A stretch of DNA of 64,000 nucleotides from Rubrivivax benzoatilyticus JA2 = ATCC BAA-35. Its GTDB lineage: Bacteria > Pseudomonadota > Gammaproteobacteria > Burkholderiales > Burkholderiaceae_C. A model generated the notes under the pieces. It worked only from the letters and a program-made list of their open reading frames with translations. It was not told where the DNA came from and made no database searches. The stretch's first letter is position 1; the number at the start of each line of letters is the position of its first letter. A program made the position numbers and the translations under genes. Location of the stretch: positions 1 to 64,000 of the forward strand of contig NZ_AEWG01000160.1 in NCBI RefSeq assembly GCF_000190375.1, written 5' to 3'. Shown piece after piece: positions 1 through 8,528 of this stretch.

Positions 1-252
1 GCCGGCCTTGGCCTCGGTGTCGATCCTGGCGATCAGCTGGTCGCTGGCGACGGTGGCACCGTCGGCCTCGACGAGCTCGGCCAGCACACCGGCGGCCGGC
101 GCCGGCACCTCGAGCACGACCTTGTCGGTCTCGATCTCGATCAGGATCTCATCGGCGGCGACGGCGTCGCCGGGCTTCTTCTTCCATTGCAGCAGGGTGG
201 CTTCCGCGACCGATTCGGACAGTTGCGGGACCTTCACTTCAACGATTGCCAT
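1..252 (-). CDS. sucB: 2-oxoglutarate dehydrogenase E2 (dihydrolipoyl succinyltransferase), N-terminal part
   Basis: The E2 subunit carries succinyl groups on a lipoyl arm from E1 to CoA in the TCA cycle. Only the first 84 codons are inside the window; the rest lies beyond position 1. The protein begins MAIVEVKVPQLSESVAEATL and is a biotinyl/lipoyl domain, with the lipoyl-lysine motif ETDKV near residue 43. It lies 107 bp downstream of sucA on the same strand, the usual sucA-sucB order. The identification rests on the lipoyl domain plus the neighbour; the catalytic domain cannot be seen. Confidence 0.93.
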   Translation of the reverse strand, partial: MAIVEVKVPQLSESVAEATLLQWKKKPGDAVAADEILIEIETDKVVLEVPAPAAGVLAELVEADGATVASDQLIARIDTEAKAG

Positions 253-359
253 GGTCTATCTCGGTGTCTTGTTCGGGGCACCGCGGGGTGACAGGGCCGT
301 CCAGGCCGTCGACCTCGCGGCGGGGCCGGGCGCTGCCACACGGCGCACCCGGCACGCGC

Positions 360-3218
360 TCACTTGGTCAAAACAAAGCCCTTGAGCTTGCCGTAGGCCT
401 GCTCGAGCAGCGCCTTCTGCTGCTCCTGGTGCAGGTGCGAGTAGCCGACCGCGGGCGAGGCGGACGGCGGCCGGCCGGCATAACCCAGCTTCTGGCCGTC
501 GAGCATGTTCTCGTGCACGTAGTGCTGCACGAAGAACCACGCGCCCTGGTTCTGCGGTTCGTCCTGGCACCACACGACCTCGGTGGCGTTCGGGAAACGC
601 TTCATCTCGGCCGCGAAGGCCTTGTGCGGGAACGGATAGAGCTGCTCGACGCGGATGATCGCGACGTCTGCGGCCTTCTTCTCCTCGCGCTTCCTGATCA
701 GGTCGTAGACCACCTTGCCCGAGCAGCAGACGACACGCTTGACCTTGTCGGCCTCGGCGTCCGGGTGCAGCGAGGTCATCACGGTGCGGAACTCGCCGCG
801 CGTGAACTCGGTGAGCGGCGAGGTCGCGTCCTTGGCACGCAGCAGCGACTTCGGCGAGAAGATCACCAGCGGCTTGCGGAACGGGCGCACCATCTGGCGG
901 CGCAGCAGGTGGAAGATCTGGCTGGCCGACGTGGGCTGCACGATCTGCATGTTGTTGTCGGCCGCCAGCTGCATGAAGCGCTCCAGGCGCGCCGAGCTGT
1001 GCTCGGGGCCCTGGCCTTCGTAGCCGTGCGGCAGCAGCATCACCAGGCCGTTGGCCCGGCCCCACTTCACTTCGCCGGAGGCGATGAACTGGTCGATGAC
1101 GACCTGCGCGCCGTTGGCGAAGTCGCCGAACTGGGCTTCCCAGATCGTCAGCGTGTTCGGCTCGGCCGAGGCGTAGCCGTACTCGAAGCCGAGCACCGCT
1201 TCTTCGGACAGGATCGAGTCGATGACGACGAACGGCGCCTGGCCTTCGGCGACGTTCTGCAGCGGCACGTAGGTGCCGGTGTCCCACTTTTCGCGGTTCT
1301 GGTCGTGCAGCACGGCGTGGCGGTGCACGAAGGTGCCGCGGCCGCAGTCCTCGCCCGACAGGCGCACCGCGTAGCCGCTGGCCACCAGCGACGCGTAGGC
1401 CAGCGTCTCGCCCATGCCCCAGTCGACGTTGATCTCGCCGCGGCCCATCGCGGCGCGGTCGGCGAGCACCTTCTCGACCAGCGGGTGCACCTTGAAGGTC
1501 GACGGCAGCGTCGTCACGCGTTCGGCCAGCCGCTTGATCTCGGCCAGCGGCAGCGCGGTGTCGGCGGCGTCGGTCCACTTCCGGCCGAGGTACGGGGCCC
1601 AGTCGACCGCGTACTTGCTCTTGAAGTTGGTCAGCACCGGGTTGATCGTGTGCCGGCCCTCGTCCATCGCCGAGCGGAAGGCCTTGACCATCTGGTCCGG
1701 GCCCTCGGGCGGCAGCACGCCCTGGGCGACGAGCTTGTCGCCGTAGAGCTTGCGCGTGCCCGGGTGCTGGGCGATCTTCTTGTACATCAGCGGCTGCGTC
1801 AGGCTCGGCGTGTCCTGTTCGTTGTGGCCGAGCTTGCGGAAGCAGACGATGTCGACGACGACGTCCTTCTTGAACTGCTGGCGGTAGTCCATCGCCAGCT
1901 GGGTGCACAGCACGACGGCCTCGGGGTCGTCGCCGTTCACGTGCAGCACCGGCGCCTCGATCATCTTGACGACGTCCGAGCAGTACAGCGTCGAGCGGCT
2001 GTCACGCGGGTCGCTGGTCGTGAAGCCGATCTGGTTGTTGACGACCAGGTGCAGCGTGCCGCCGGTGAAGTAGCCGCGCGTCTTGGCCAGCGCCAGCGTC
2101 TCCATCACGACGCCCTGGCCGGCGAAGGCCGCGTCGCCGTGCACCTGCACCGGCAGGACCTGGTTGCCCTGCGGGTCGCCGCGGCGGTCCATGCGCGCCT
2201 TGGCCGAACCTTCGACGACCGGGTTGACGATCTCCAGGTGCGAGGGGTTGAAGGCCAGGCTCAGGTGCACCGGGCCGCCGGCCGTCGAGACGTCGCTGGA
2301 GAAGCCCTGGTGGTACTTGACGTCACCGGCCGGCAGCGCCTCGGGCGCGGTGTGGTCGAACTCGGCGAACAGGTCCTTGGGCATCTTGCCCAGGGTGTTG
2401 ACGAGCACGTTCAGGCGGCCGCGGTGGGCCATGCCGATGACGATCTCCTGCACGCCCTTCTCGCCGGCGCGCTGCACAAGTTCGTCCATCGACGCGATGA
2501 AGCTCTCGCCGCCTTCGAGCGAGAAGCGCTTCTGGCCGACGTACTTGGTGTGCAGGTAGCGCTCCAGGCCTTCGGCGGCGGTCAGGCGCTCGAGGATGTG
2601 CTTCTTCTCGTCGGCGGTGAAGCTGGGTTTGCTGCGCGAGGACTCCAGGCGCTCCTGCCACCAGCGCTTCTCGGCCGGGTCGGTGCAGTGCATGAACTCG
2701 ACGCCGATCGTGCCGCAGTAGGTCTCGCGCAGGGCCTGCAGGATGTCCCGCAGGCTCATGTTCTCGGCCTTGCTGAAGTACGTGTTCGCGGCCGAGAACA
2801 CGATGTCCATGTCCGACTCGCTCAGGTCGTAGAACGCCGGCTCGAGTTCGGGGATCTTCGGGCGCTCGGTGCGCTTGAGCGGATCGAGGTCGGCCCAGCG
2901 CGAACCGAGGAAGCGGTAGGCGGCGATCAGGCTCTGGACGTGGACCTGCTTGCGCGCGACGGCGAGGTCGGCGGCGCTGGCCTTCAGCGCGAAGGCGTTG
3001 GCCTTGGCGCGCTGGGCGAAGGATTCGACGACCGGGGCGTGGGCGACGTCGCGGCTGTCGGAGCCGTCGACCGCGGGCACGTGCTGGAGGTTGTCGAAGT
3101 AGGCGCGCCAGTTGTCGGGCACGCTGCCGGGGTTGTCGAGGTAGGCCTCGTAGAGTTCCTCGACGTACGGGGCATTGCCCCCGAACAGGTACGAATTCGA
3201 CCTGTACTGCTGCATCAT
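360..3218 (-). CDS. sucA: 2-oxoglutarate dehydrogenase E1 component
   Basis: Thiamine-diphosphate-dependent decarboxylase of 2-oxoglutarate, the entry subunit of the OGDH complex. The protein is 952 residues, the normal length for the family. It opens with MMQQYRSNSYLFGGNAPYVE, the N-terminus expected for proteobacterial SucA. Family motifs include GMAHRGRLNVLVN and the thiamine-site stretch FRKLGHNEQDTPS. A longer in-frame start exists at 3290, but the chosen ATG is preceded by an AAAGGTG ribosome site about 9 nt upstream, and the extra 24 residues do not resemble the family. Upstream is a roughly 300-bp gap shared with the divergent gene at 3524. Confidence 0.97.
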   Translation of the reverse strand: MMQQYRSNSYLFGGNAPYVEELYEAYLDNPGSVPDNWRAYFDNLQHVPAVDGSDSRDVAHAPVVESFAQRAKANAFALKASAADLAVARKQVHVQSLIAAYRFLGSRWADLDPLKRTERPKIPELEPAFYDLSESDMDIVFSAANTYFSKAENMSLRDILQALRETYCGTIGVEFMHCTDPAEKRWWQERLESSRSKPSFTADEKKHILERLTAAEGLERYLHTKYVGQKRFSLEGGESFIASMDELVQRAGEKGVQEIVIGMAHRGRLNVLVNTLGKMPKDLFAEFDHTAPEALPAGDVKYHQGFSSDVSTAGGPVHLSLAFNPSHLEIVNPVVEGSAKARMDRRGDPQGNQVLPVQVHGDAAFAGQGVVMETLALAKTRGYFTGGTLHLVVNNQIGFTTSDPRDSRSTLYCSDVVKMIEAPVLHVNGDDPEAVVLCTQLAMDYRQQFKKDVVVDIVCFRKLGHNEQDTPSLTQPLMYKKIAQHPGTRKLYGDKLVAQGVLPPEGPDQMVKAFRSAMDEGRHTINPVLTNFKSKYAVDWAPYLGRKWTDAADTALPLAEIKRLAERVTTLPSTFKVHPLVEKVLADRAAMGRGEINVDWGMGETLAYASLVASGYAVRLSGEDCGRGTFVHRHAVLHDQNREKWDTGTYVPLQNVAEGQAPFVVIDSILSEEAVLGFEYGYASAEPNTLTIWEAQFGDFANGAQVVIDQFIASGEVKWGRANGLVMLLPHGYEGQGPEHSSARLERFMQLAADNNMQIVQPTSASQIFHLLRRQMVRPFRKPLVIFSPKSLLRAKDATSPLTEFTRGEFRTVMTSLHPDAEADKVKRVVCCSGKVVYDLIRKREEKKAADVAIIRVEQLYPFPHKAFAAEMKRFPNATEVVWCQDEPQNQGAWFFVQHYVHENMLDGQKLGYAGRPPSASPAVGYSHLHQEQQKALLEQAYGKLKGFVLTK

Positions 3219-3523
3219 CTCTCGCGCACCTTTCGCCCCGGTTCCCAGGGCTACGATGGGTTGATCAACCTTCCGCGGCCCCGGCTTCACCGGTTGGCGG
3301 ATTGCGACCCGCCTTGCTGCACATCTGACTCAGCAAGGGGACGGGAAGGACCAGACACGTTCCGTATCCAGCGAAGGACTGTAGCACTCGTGCGGATTTC
3401 GGGTGGGGCGATCTGATCCAGCGCAAACCCGGACGACCCCATGCACGGCGTGGCAAATGGCACGCGGCGGCAGCCTTCATCGGCGCTTGGCGGCCCGGCG
3501 TCCGGGCGCACACTGCGCCGGCC
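3219..3523. other. intergenic region upstream of sucA
   Basis: This 305-bp gap holds the sucA 5' region (minus strand) and the start region of the gene at 3524. I see an inverted repeat CCTTGCTG (3312-3319) / CAGCAAGG (3331-3338), which could form a hairpin in the sucA leader. There is a possible minus-strand -10 (TACAGT, 3378-3383) without a convincing -35. No RNA gene is recognised. Confidence 0.4.
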
Positions 3524-3874
3524 ATGTCCACCCGCCGCGTCCTCATCGTTCCCGAGGCACCACCGAAGCCGACGGCCGGCGAGCCCTGCAACGGCTGCGG
3601 CGTCTGCTGCGCCGCCGAGCCCTGCCCGCTGGGCGTGTGGATCTCGCGCCGCCGCCACGGCGCCTGCGCGGCGCTGGTCTGGGCGGCCGAAGAAGGCCGC
3701 TACCGCTGCGGCGCGATCGCCGAGCCCGGCCGCCATCTGCCGTGGCTGCCCGAGGCCTGGGCGGCACGGCTGGCACGGCGCTGGATCGCCGCCGGCGTCG
3801 GCTGCGACGCAGACTACGAGGTGCTGGACGCACAACAGGCCGGAGACGCCGCGAACGGCGACCCGGCCCGCTGA
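3524..3874 (+). CDS. small cysteine-cluster protein
   Basis: A 116-residue soluble protein of unknown role. The N-terminal third carries the cluster CNGCGVCCAAEPCPLG (about residues 23-38), five cysteines that recall the CxxCxxxCC metal-binding motif of the YkgJ-type zinc/iron-chelating family. Two further cysteines lie near residues 48 and 61. The remainder is rich in Trp, Ala and Arg. It sits alone between the divergent sucA and the convergent nitronate monooxygenase gene, so context gives no function. Metal binding is an inference from the cysteine spacing. Confidence 0.75.
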   Translation: MSTRRVLIVPEAPPKPTAGEPCNGCGVCCAAEPCPLGVWISRRRHGACAALVWAAEEGRYRCGAIAEPGRHLPWLPEAWAARLARRWIAAGVGCDADYEVLDAQQAGDAANGDPAR

Positions 3875-3890
3875 GCCCGGCGGGGCCGAG

Positions 3891-4844
3891 TCAGGCCGTC
3901 AGGCCCAGGCGCTGGCGCGCCGCGTCGTACTCGCGCTTCAGCCGCGCGACCAGTTCGCCGGCCGGCAACACCGCCTTCACGGCACCGATGCCCTGGCCGC
4001 AGCCCCAGATGTCCTTCCAGGCCTTGGCACCGTCACCGCCGAAGTTCATCTTCGACGGGTCGCTCTCGGGCAGGTGGTCCGGGTCCAGCCCGGCGTTGCG
4101 GATCGACGGCTTCAAGTAGTTGCCGTGCACGCCGGTGAAGAGGTTGGAGTAGACGATGTCGTCGCTGTCGCAATCGACGATGCACTGCTTGTAGGCCTCG
4201 GCGGCGCGCGCCTCCTCGGTGGCGATGAAGGCCGAGCCGATGTAGGCCAGGTCGGCGCCCATCGCCTGCGCGGCGAGCACCGCGTCGCCGGTGGCGATCG
4301 AGCCCGACAGCGCCAGCGGCCCGTCGAACCAGGCGCGGATCTCCTGGATCAGCGCGAACGGGCTCTTGACGCCGGCATGGCCGCCGGCACCCGCGGCCAC
4401 GGCGATCAGGCCGTCGGCGCCCTTCTCCACCGCCTTGTGCGCGAAGGCGTTGTTGATGACGTCGTGCAGCACGATGCCGCCCCAGGCGTGCACCGCGTCG
4501 TTGACGTCGGTGCGCGCACCCAGCGAGGTGATGACCAGCGGCACCTTGTAGCGCGCGCAGACCTCCAGGTCGTGCTCGAGCCGGTCGTTGCTCTTGTGCA
4601 CGATCTGGTTGATCGCGAACGGCGCCGACTTGCGCTCGGGGTGGTCGCGGTCCCAGGCGGCCAGCGTCTCGGTGATCTCGGCCAGCCACTCGTCGAGCAA
4701 CGAGGCCGGCCTGGCGTTGAGCGCCGGCATCGAACCGACGATGCCGGCCTTGCACTGCTCGATGACGAGCTTGGGGTTGCTGATGATGAACAGCGGCGAG
4801 CCGATGACCGGGAGCGCCAGGTGTCGCAGCACGGGCGGCAGCAT
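3891..4844 (-). CDS. nitronate monooxygenase / 2-nitropropane dioxygenase family flavoprotein
   Basis: A 317-residue FMN-dependent TIM-barrel protein. The family oxidises alkyl nitronates; relatives such as FabK reduce enoyl thioesters. The signature GADGLIAVAAGAGGHAG, expected at the FMN/substrate site, is intact, followed by LALSGSIATGDAVLAAQAMG, typical of the FMN phosphate-binding loop. The start codon overlaps the acyl-CoA dehydrogenase stop codon by one base (TGATG), so it is probably made by translational coupling. The operon context (etfBA, acyl-CoA dehydrogenase) suggests a CoA- or fatty-acid-related role rather than nitroalkane detoxification, but that is inference. Confidence 0.9.
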   Translation of the reverse strand: MLPPVLRHLALPVIGSPLFIISNPKLVIEQCKAGIVGSMPALNARPASLLDEWLAEITETLAAWDRDHPERKSAPFAINQIVHKSNDRLEHDLEVCARYKVPLVITSLGARTDVNDAVHAWGGIVLHDVINNAFAHKAVEKGADGLIAVAAGAGGHAGVKSPFALIQEIRAWFDGPLALSGSIATGDAVLAAQAMGADLAYIGSAFIATEEARAAEAYKQCIVDCDSDDIVYSNLFTGVHGNYLKPSIRNAGLDPDHLPESDPSKMNFGGDGAKAWKDIWGCGQGIGAVKAVLPAGELVARLKREYDAARQRLGLTA

Positions 4845-6619
4845 CAGAAGGCCTCCAGTTCGAGCGCGGTGACCGACTCGGCGCCGTCGACGATGGCGTC
4901 GCGCAGACCGCCGCAGCGCACCAGCAGATGGTCGCCGTAGAAGCGTGCGGTGGCGATCTTGGCTTTCATGAACTCGGGGTCCTCGCCGGCAGCCAGGCGC
5001 TGTTCGGCGACGAGCAGCGCACGCGCCATCTGCCAGCCCGCGACCGCCGTGCCGGCCAGCATCAGATAGGGCACGCTGCCGGAGAACACGGCGTTCGGCT
5101 CGCTCTTCACCTTGGCGAGCACGAAGTCGACGACGTCGAGGAAGGCGCGGCGCGCGGCGCCCAGGTGGCGCGCCATTGCCAGCGCGGCGGCGCTGCCCGA
5201 CGCGTTCAGCTCGCCTTCGGTGGCTTCGATCTGCGCCGCGATCGCACGCGCGGTGGCGCCGCCGTCGCGCGCCGTCTTGCGGCCGACCAGGTCGTTGGCC
5301 TGGATCGCCGTCGTGCCTTCGTAGATCGTCAGGATCTTGGCGTCGCGCAGGTGCTGCGCGGCACCGGTCTCCTCGATGAAGCCCATGCCGCCGTGCACCT
5401 GCACGCCCAGGCTGGCGACGTCCAGGCTCATCTCGGTGGACAGGCCCTTCACCAGCGGAACCAGGAACTCGTAGAAGGCCTGGTTCTGCTTGCGCGCGGC
5501 GGCGTCCGGGTGTGCGTGCGCGGCGTCGTAGGCGGCCGCGGCCACCAGCGCCATCGCGCGGCAGCCTTCGGTGTGGGCGCGCATCGTCATCAGCATGCGG
5601 CGCACGTCGGGGTGGCGGATGATGGCCGCAGCGCCCGGCGTCGAGCCGTCGACCGGGCGGCTCTGCACGCGGTCGCGGGCGTAGGCCACGGCCTGCTGGT
5701 AGGCACGTTCGGCCAGCGCGATGCCCTGCACGCCGACGCCGAAGCGCGCGGCGTTCATCATGATGAACATGTACTCCAGGCCGCGGTTCTCTTCGCCGAC
5801 GAGGTAGCCCACCGCACCCCCGTGGTCGCCGAACTGCAGCACCGCGGTCGGGCTGGCCTTGATGCCCAGCTTGTGTTCGATGCTGACGCAGTGCACGTCG
5901 TTGCGCGTGCCGTCGGCCAGCACCTTGGGGCAGACGAACAGCGAGATGCCCTTCACGCCTTCGGGCGCGCCGGTGACACGCGCGAGCACGAGGTGGACGA
6001 TGTTCTCGGCCATGTCGTGTTCGCCCCAGGTGATGAAGATCTTCGTGCCGAAGACCTTGTACGTGCCGTCGCCCTGCGGCTCGGCGCGCGTGCGCACCAG
6101 CGACAGGTCGCTGCCGGCCTGCGGTTCGGTCAGGTTCATCGTGCCGGTCCAGCGCCCCGAGATCAGGTTCGGGATGTAGGCCTGCTGCATCTCGTGGCTG
6201 CCGGCGGTCAGCAGCGCCTCGATGGCGCCATCGCTGAGCAGCGGGCACAGCGCGAAGCTGATGCTGGCGCTGTTGACCATCTCTCCGCAGGCCGCGCCGA
6301 TCAGCTTGGGCAGGCCCTGGCCGCCGAACTCCACCGGGTGCTGCAGCCCCTGCCAGCCGCCTTCGGCGAACTGCTGGAAGGCCTGCTTGAAGCCGGGCGT
6401 GGCGCGCACCTGGCCGTCGGCGAACGACGAGGGGTCGAGGTCACCGACACGGTTCAGCGGCGCGACGACGTTCTCGTTGAAGCGCGCGCACTCCTCCAGC
6501 ACGGCGGCAGCGGTGTCGAAGCCGGCGTCCTCGAATCCGGGCAGCGCGGCGACGGCGTCGAGGCCGGCGAGCTCCTTCATCACGAACAGCATGTCCTTGA
6601 CCGGGGCACGGTACGTCAT
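4844..6619 (-). CDS. acyl-CoA dehydrogenase (long DmdC-like type)
   Basis: A 591-residue FAD enzyme that introduces a 2,3-double bond into acyl-CoA and passes electrons to ETF. It is longer than the roughly 380-residue classical enzymes and matches the approximately 600-residue subgroup (with 3-methylmercaptopropionyl-CoA dehydrogenases) carrying an extra C-terminal domain. Visible motifs are the N-terminal FAD/substrate part MNLTEPQAGSDLS and the segment LTIYEGTTAIQANDL that follows the catalytic region. I start it at MTYRAPVKDML, preceded by GGAGAC; an in-frame ATG 33 nt upstream lacks support. It lies between etfA and the coupled nitronate monooxygenase gene. The exact chain-length or substrate preference cannot be read. 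Confidence 0.93.
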   Translation of the reverse strand: MTYRAPVKDMLFVMKELAGLDAVAALPGFEDAGFDTAAAVLEECARFNENVVAPLNRVGDLDPSSFADGQVRATPGFKQAFQQFAEGGWQGLQHPVEFGGQGLPKLIGAACGEMVNSASISFALCPLLSDGAIEALLTAGSHEMQQAYIPNLISGRWTGTMNLTEPQAGSDLSLVRTRAEPQGDGTYKVFGTKIFITWGEHDMAENIVHLVLARVTGAPEGVKGISLFVCPKVLADGTRNDVHCVSIEHKLGIKASPTAVLQFGDHGGAVGYLVGEENRGLEYMFIMMNAARFGVGVQGIALAERAYQQAVAYARDRVQSRPVDGSTPGAAAIIRHPDVRRMLMTMRAHTEGCRAMALVAAAAYDAAHAHPDAAARKQNQAFYEFLVPLVKGLSTEMSLDVASLGVQVHGGMGFIEETGAAQHLRDAKILTIYEGTTAIQANDLVGRKTARDGGATARAIAAQIEATEGELNASGSAAALAMARHLGAARRAFLDVVDFVLAKVKSEPNAVFSGSVPYLMLAGTAVAGWQMARALLVAEQRLAAGEDPEFMKAKIATARFYGDHLLVRCGGLRDAIVDGAESVTALELEAF

Positions 6620-6680
6620 GGTTTTCGTCTCCAGATGGAAAAAAGGCGCCACGGAGGGCGCCTCGGGATCTTGTTGTTCT

Positions 6681-7613
6681 TCAGATGGCGGCGACCAGCT
6701 CCGGCACCGCGGCGAACAGGTCCGCCTCCAGGCCGTAGTCGGCGACGCTGAAGATCGGGGCCTCGGGATCCTTGTTGATCGCGACGATGACCTTGCTGTC
6801 CTTCATGCCCGCCAGGTGCTGGATCGCGCCGCTGATGCCGGCGGCGATGTAGAGCTGCGGCGCGACGATCTTGCCGGTCTGGCCGACCTGCCAGTCGTTG
6901 GGCGCGTAGCCCGCGTCGACCGCAGCGCGGCTGGCGCCGAGCGCGGCACCCAGCTTGTCGGCCAGCGGCGTCAGCACCTCGTTGAACTTGTCGCTGGAGC
7001 CCAACGCGCGGCCGCCGGAGACGATGATCTTGGCGGCCGTCAGCTCGGGGCGGTCGCTGGTGGCGATCTCGCTGCCGACGTAGACCGAGAGGCCGGCATC
7101 GGCCACGGCCGCGATCGACTCGACCGCGGCACTGCCGCCGGTCGCCGCCGCGGCGTCGAAGCCGGTCGTGCGCACGGTGATGACCTTGATCACGTCGGCG
7201 CTCTGCACGGTGGCGATGGCGTTGCCGGCGTAGATCGGGCGCTCGAAGGTGTCGGCGGAGACGATCTTCGTCGCGTCGCTGATCTGGGCGACGTCCAGCA
7301 GCGCGGCGACACGCGGGGCGACGTTCTTGCCGCCGGCGGTGGCCGGGAACAGCACGTGGCTGTAGTCCTTGGCGATGGCGACGACCTGGGCGGCGAGGTT
7401 CTCGGCCAGGCCATGGGCCAGCGCCGCGCCGTCGGCGTGCAGCACCTTGGCGACACCGGCGATCTGCGCCGCGGCCTGGGCCGCCGCGCCGGCGTTCTCG
7501 CCGGCGACCAGCAGGTGCACGTCGCCGCCGCAGGCCAGCGCCGCGGTGACGGTGTTCAGGGTCGCGCCCTTGACGGTCGCGTTGTCGTGTTCGGCAATGA
7601 CGAGGACAGCCAT
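6681..7613 (-). CDS. etfA: electron transfer flavoprotein alpha subunit
   Basis: ETF-alpha (FixB family, 310 residues) binds FAD and relays electrons from acyl-CoA dehydrogenases to ETF:quinone oxidoreductase. The C-terminal FAD-domain signature [17 protein letters not shown] is intact, followed by [15 protein letters not shown], also diagnostic. The gene starts one base after the etfB stop codon, a standard etfBA pair. The acyl-CoA dehydrogenase about 60 bp downstream is a plausible electron donor. Confidence 0.97.
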   Translation of the reverse strand: MAVLVIAEHDNATVKGATLNTVTAALACGGDVHLLVAGENAGAAAQAAAQIAGVAKVLHADGAALAHGLAENLAAQVVAIAKDYSHVLFPATAGGKNVAPRVAALLDVAQISDATKIVSADTFERPIYAGNAIATVQSADVIKVITVRTTGFDAAAATGGSAAVESIAAVADAGLSVYVGSEIATSDRPELTAAKIIVSGGRALGSSDKFNEVLTPLADKLGAALGASRAAVDAGYAPNDWQVGQTGKIVAPQLYIAAGISGAIQHLAGMKDSKVIVAINKDPEAPIFSVADYGLEADLFAAVPELVAAI

Positions 7614-7614
7614 C

Positions 7615-8364
7615 TCAGATCACCTTCGCTTCGTTCTTCAGCTTGGCCACCAGCGTGGCGACGTCGGGCACCTTGACGCCGGCGCCGCGCTTGGGCGGCT
7701 CGGCGACCTTCAGCGTCTTCAGCCGCGGCGTCACGTCGACACCCAGGTCGGCCGGCTTGACGGTCTCCAGCGGCTTCTTCTTGGCCTTCATGATGTTCGG
7801 CAGCGTGACGTAACGCGGCTCGTTCAGGCGCAGGTCGGCGGTGACGACGGCCGGCAGCTTGAGGTCCACGGTCTCGGCGCCGCCGTCGATCTCGCGCGCC
7901 ACCTTGGCGCGGCCGTCGGCGATCTCGATCTTGCTGGCGAAGGTCGCCTGCGGCAGGCCGGCCAGCGCGGCCAGCATCTGGCCGGTCTGGTTGGCGTCGT
8001 CGTCGATCGCCTGCTTGCCGACGATGACGAGGCCCGGCTGCTCCTTGTCGACCAGCGCCTTCAGCAGCTTGGCGACGGCCAGCGGCTGCAGCTCTTCGGT
8101 GGTCTCGACGAGGATCGCGCGGTCGGCGCCGATCGCCATCGCGGTACGCAGCGTCTCCTGGCACTGCGTGACGCCGCAGGACACGACGACGATCTCGGTC
8201 GCGACGCCCTTCTCCTTCAGACGCACGGCCTCCTCGACGGCGATCTCGTCGAAGGGGTTCATGCTCATCTTGACGTTGGCGATGTCGACCCCGGTGCCGT
8301 CGCTCTTCACGCGGACCTTGACGTTGTAATCGACCACCCGCTTGACGGGGACCAGCACCTTCAT
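7615..8364 (-). CDS. etfB: electron transfer flavoprotein beta subunit
   Basis: ETF-beta (FixA family, 249 residues) binds AMP and docks to the partner dehydrogenase. It begins [20 protein letters not shown] and contains [18 protein letters not shown], both conserved in the family, with the recognition-loop region [20 protein letters not shown] near residue 190. It is the first gene of the etfB-etfA-acyl-CoA dehydrogenase-nitronate monooxygenase unit. A CAGGAG ribosome site precedes the ATG. The 164-bp upstream gap carries a perfect 12-bp palindrome described separately. Confidence 0.97.
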   Translation of the reverse strand: MKVLVPVKRVVDYNVKVRVKSDGTGVDIANVKMSMNPFDEIAVEEAVRLKEKGVATEIVVVSCGVTQCQETLRTAMAIGADRAILVETTEELQPLAVAKLLKALVDKEQPGLVIVGKQAIDDDANQTGQMLAALAGLPQATFASKIEIADGRAKVAREIDGGAETVDLKLPAVVTADLRLNEPRYVTLPNIMKAKKKPLETVKPADLGVDVTPRLKTLKVAEPPKRGAGVKVPDVATLVAKLKNEAKVI

Positions 8365-8403
8365 GCCTCAGCTCCTGGGAGTTGACGTTGACGTTACCCG
8401 ACG

Positions 8404-8463
8404 ATTCTAGTGGGGGGTTCCCGAACGCATCGACCGGAGCCCCCAGAAATCGAACGATCGTTC
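8404..8463 (-). promoter_or_regulatory. etfB upstream region with TetR-type palindrome
   Basis: The perfect palindrome GAACGATCGTTC lies at 8452-8463 in the gap between the MFS gene and etfB. A minus-strand -10-like TAGAAT lies at 8404-8409. The palindrome resembles sites of TetR-family fatty-acid regulators (PsrA/FadP type) that control acyl-CoA dehydrogenase and etf genes; that assignment is from memory and not proven. No such regulator gene is nearby. Confidence 0.5.
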
Positions 8464-8528
8464 TATTTTGGGCGAACCCCATCAGGGTGAACACTAGGAT
8501 TCCCCCTGCCCCGAGGCCCGCGCCAGAT

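Noticed and set aside
246-3416. Very long open frame on the plus strand across sucA
   Set aside because: It is antisense to the clearly recognised sucA; long antisense frames are expected at this GC content and the translation resembles no protein family.
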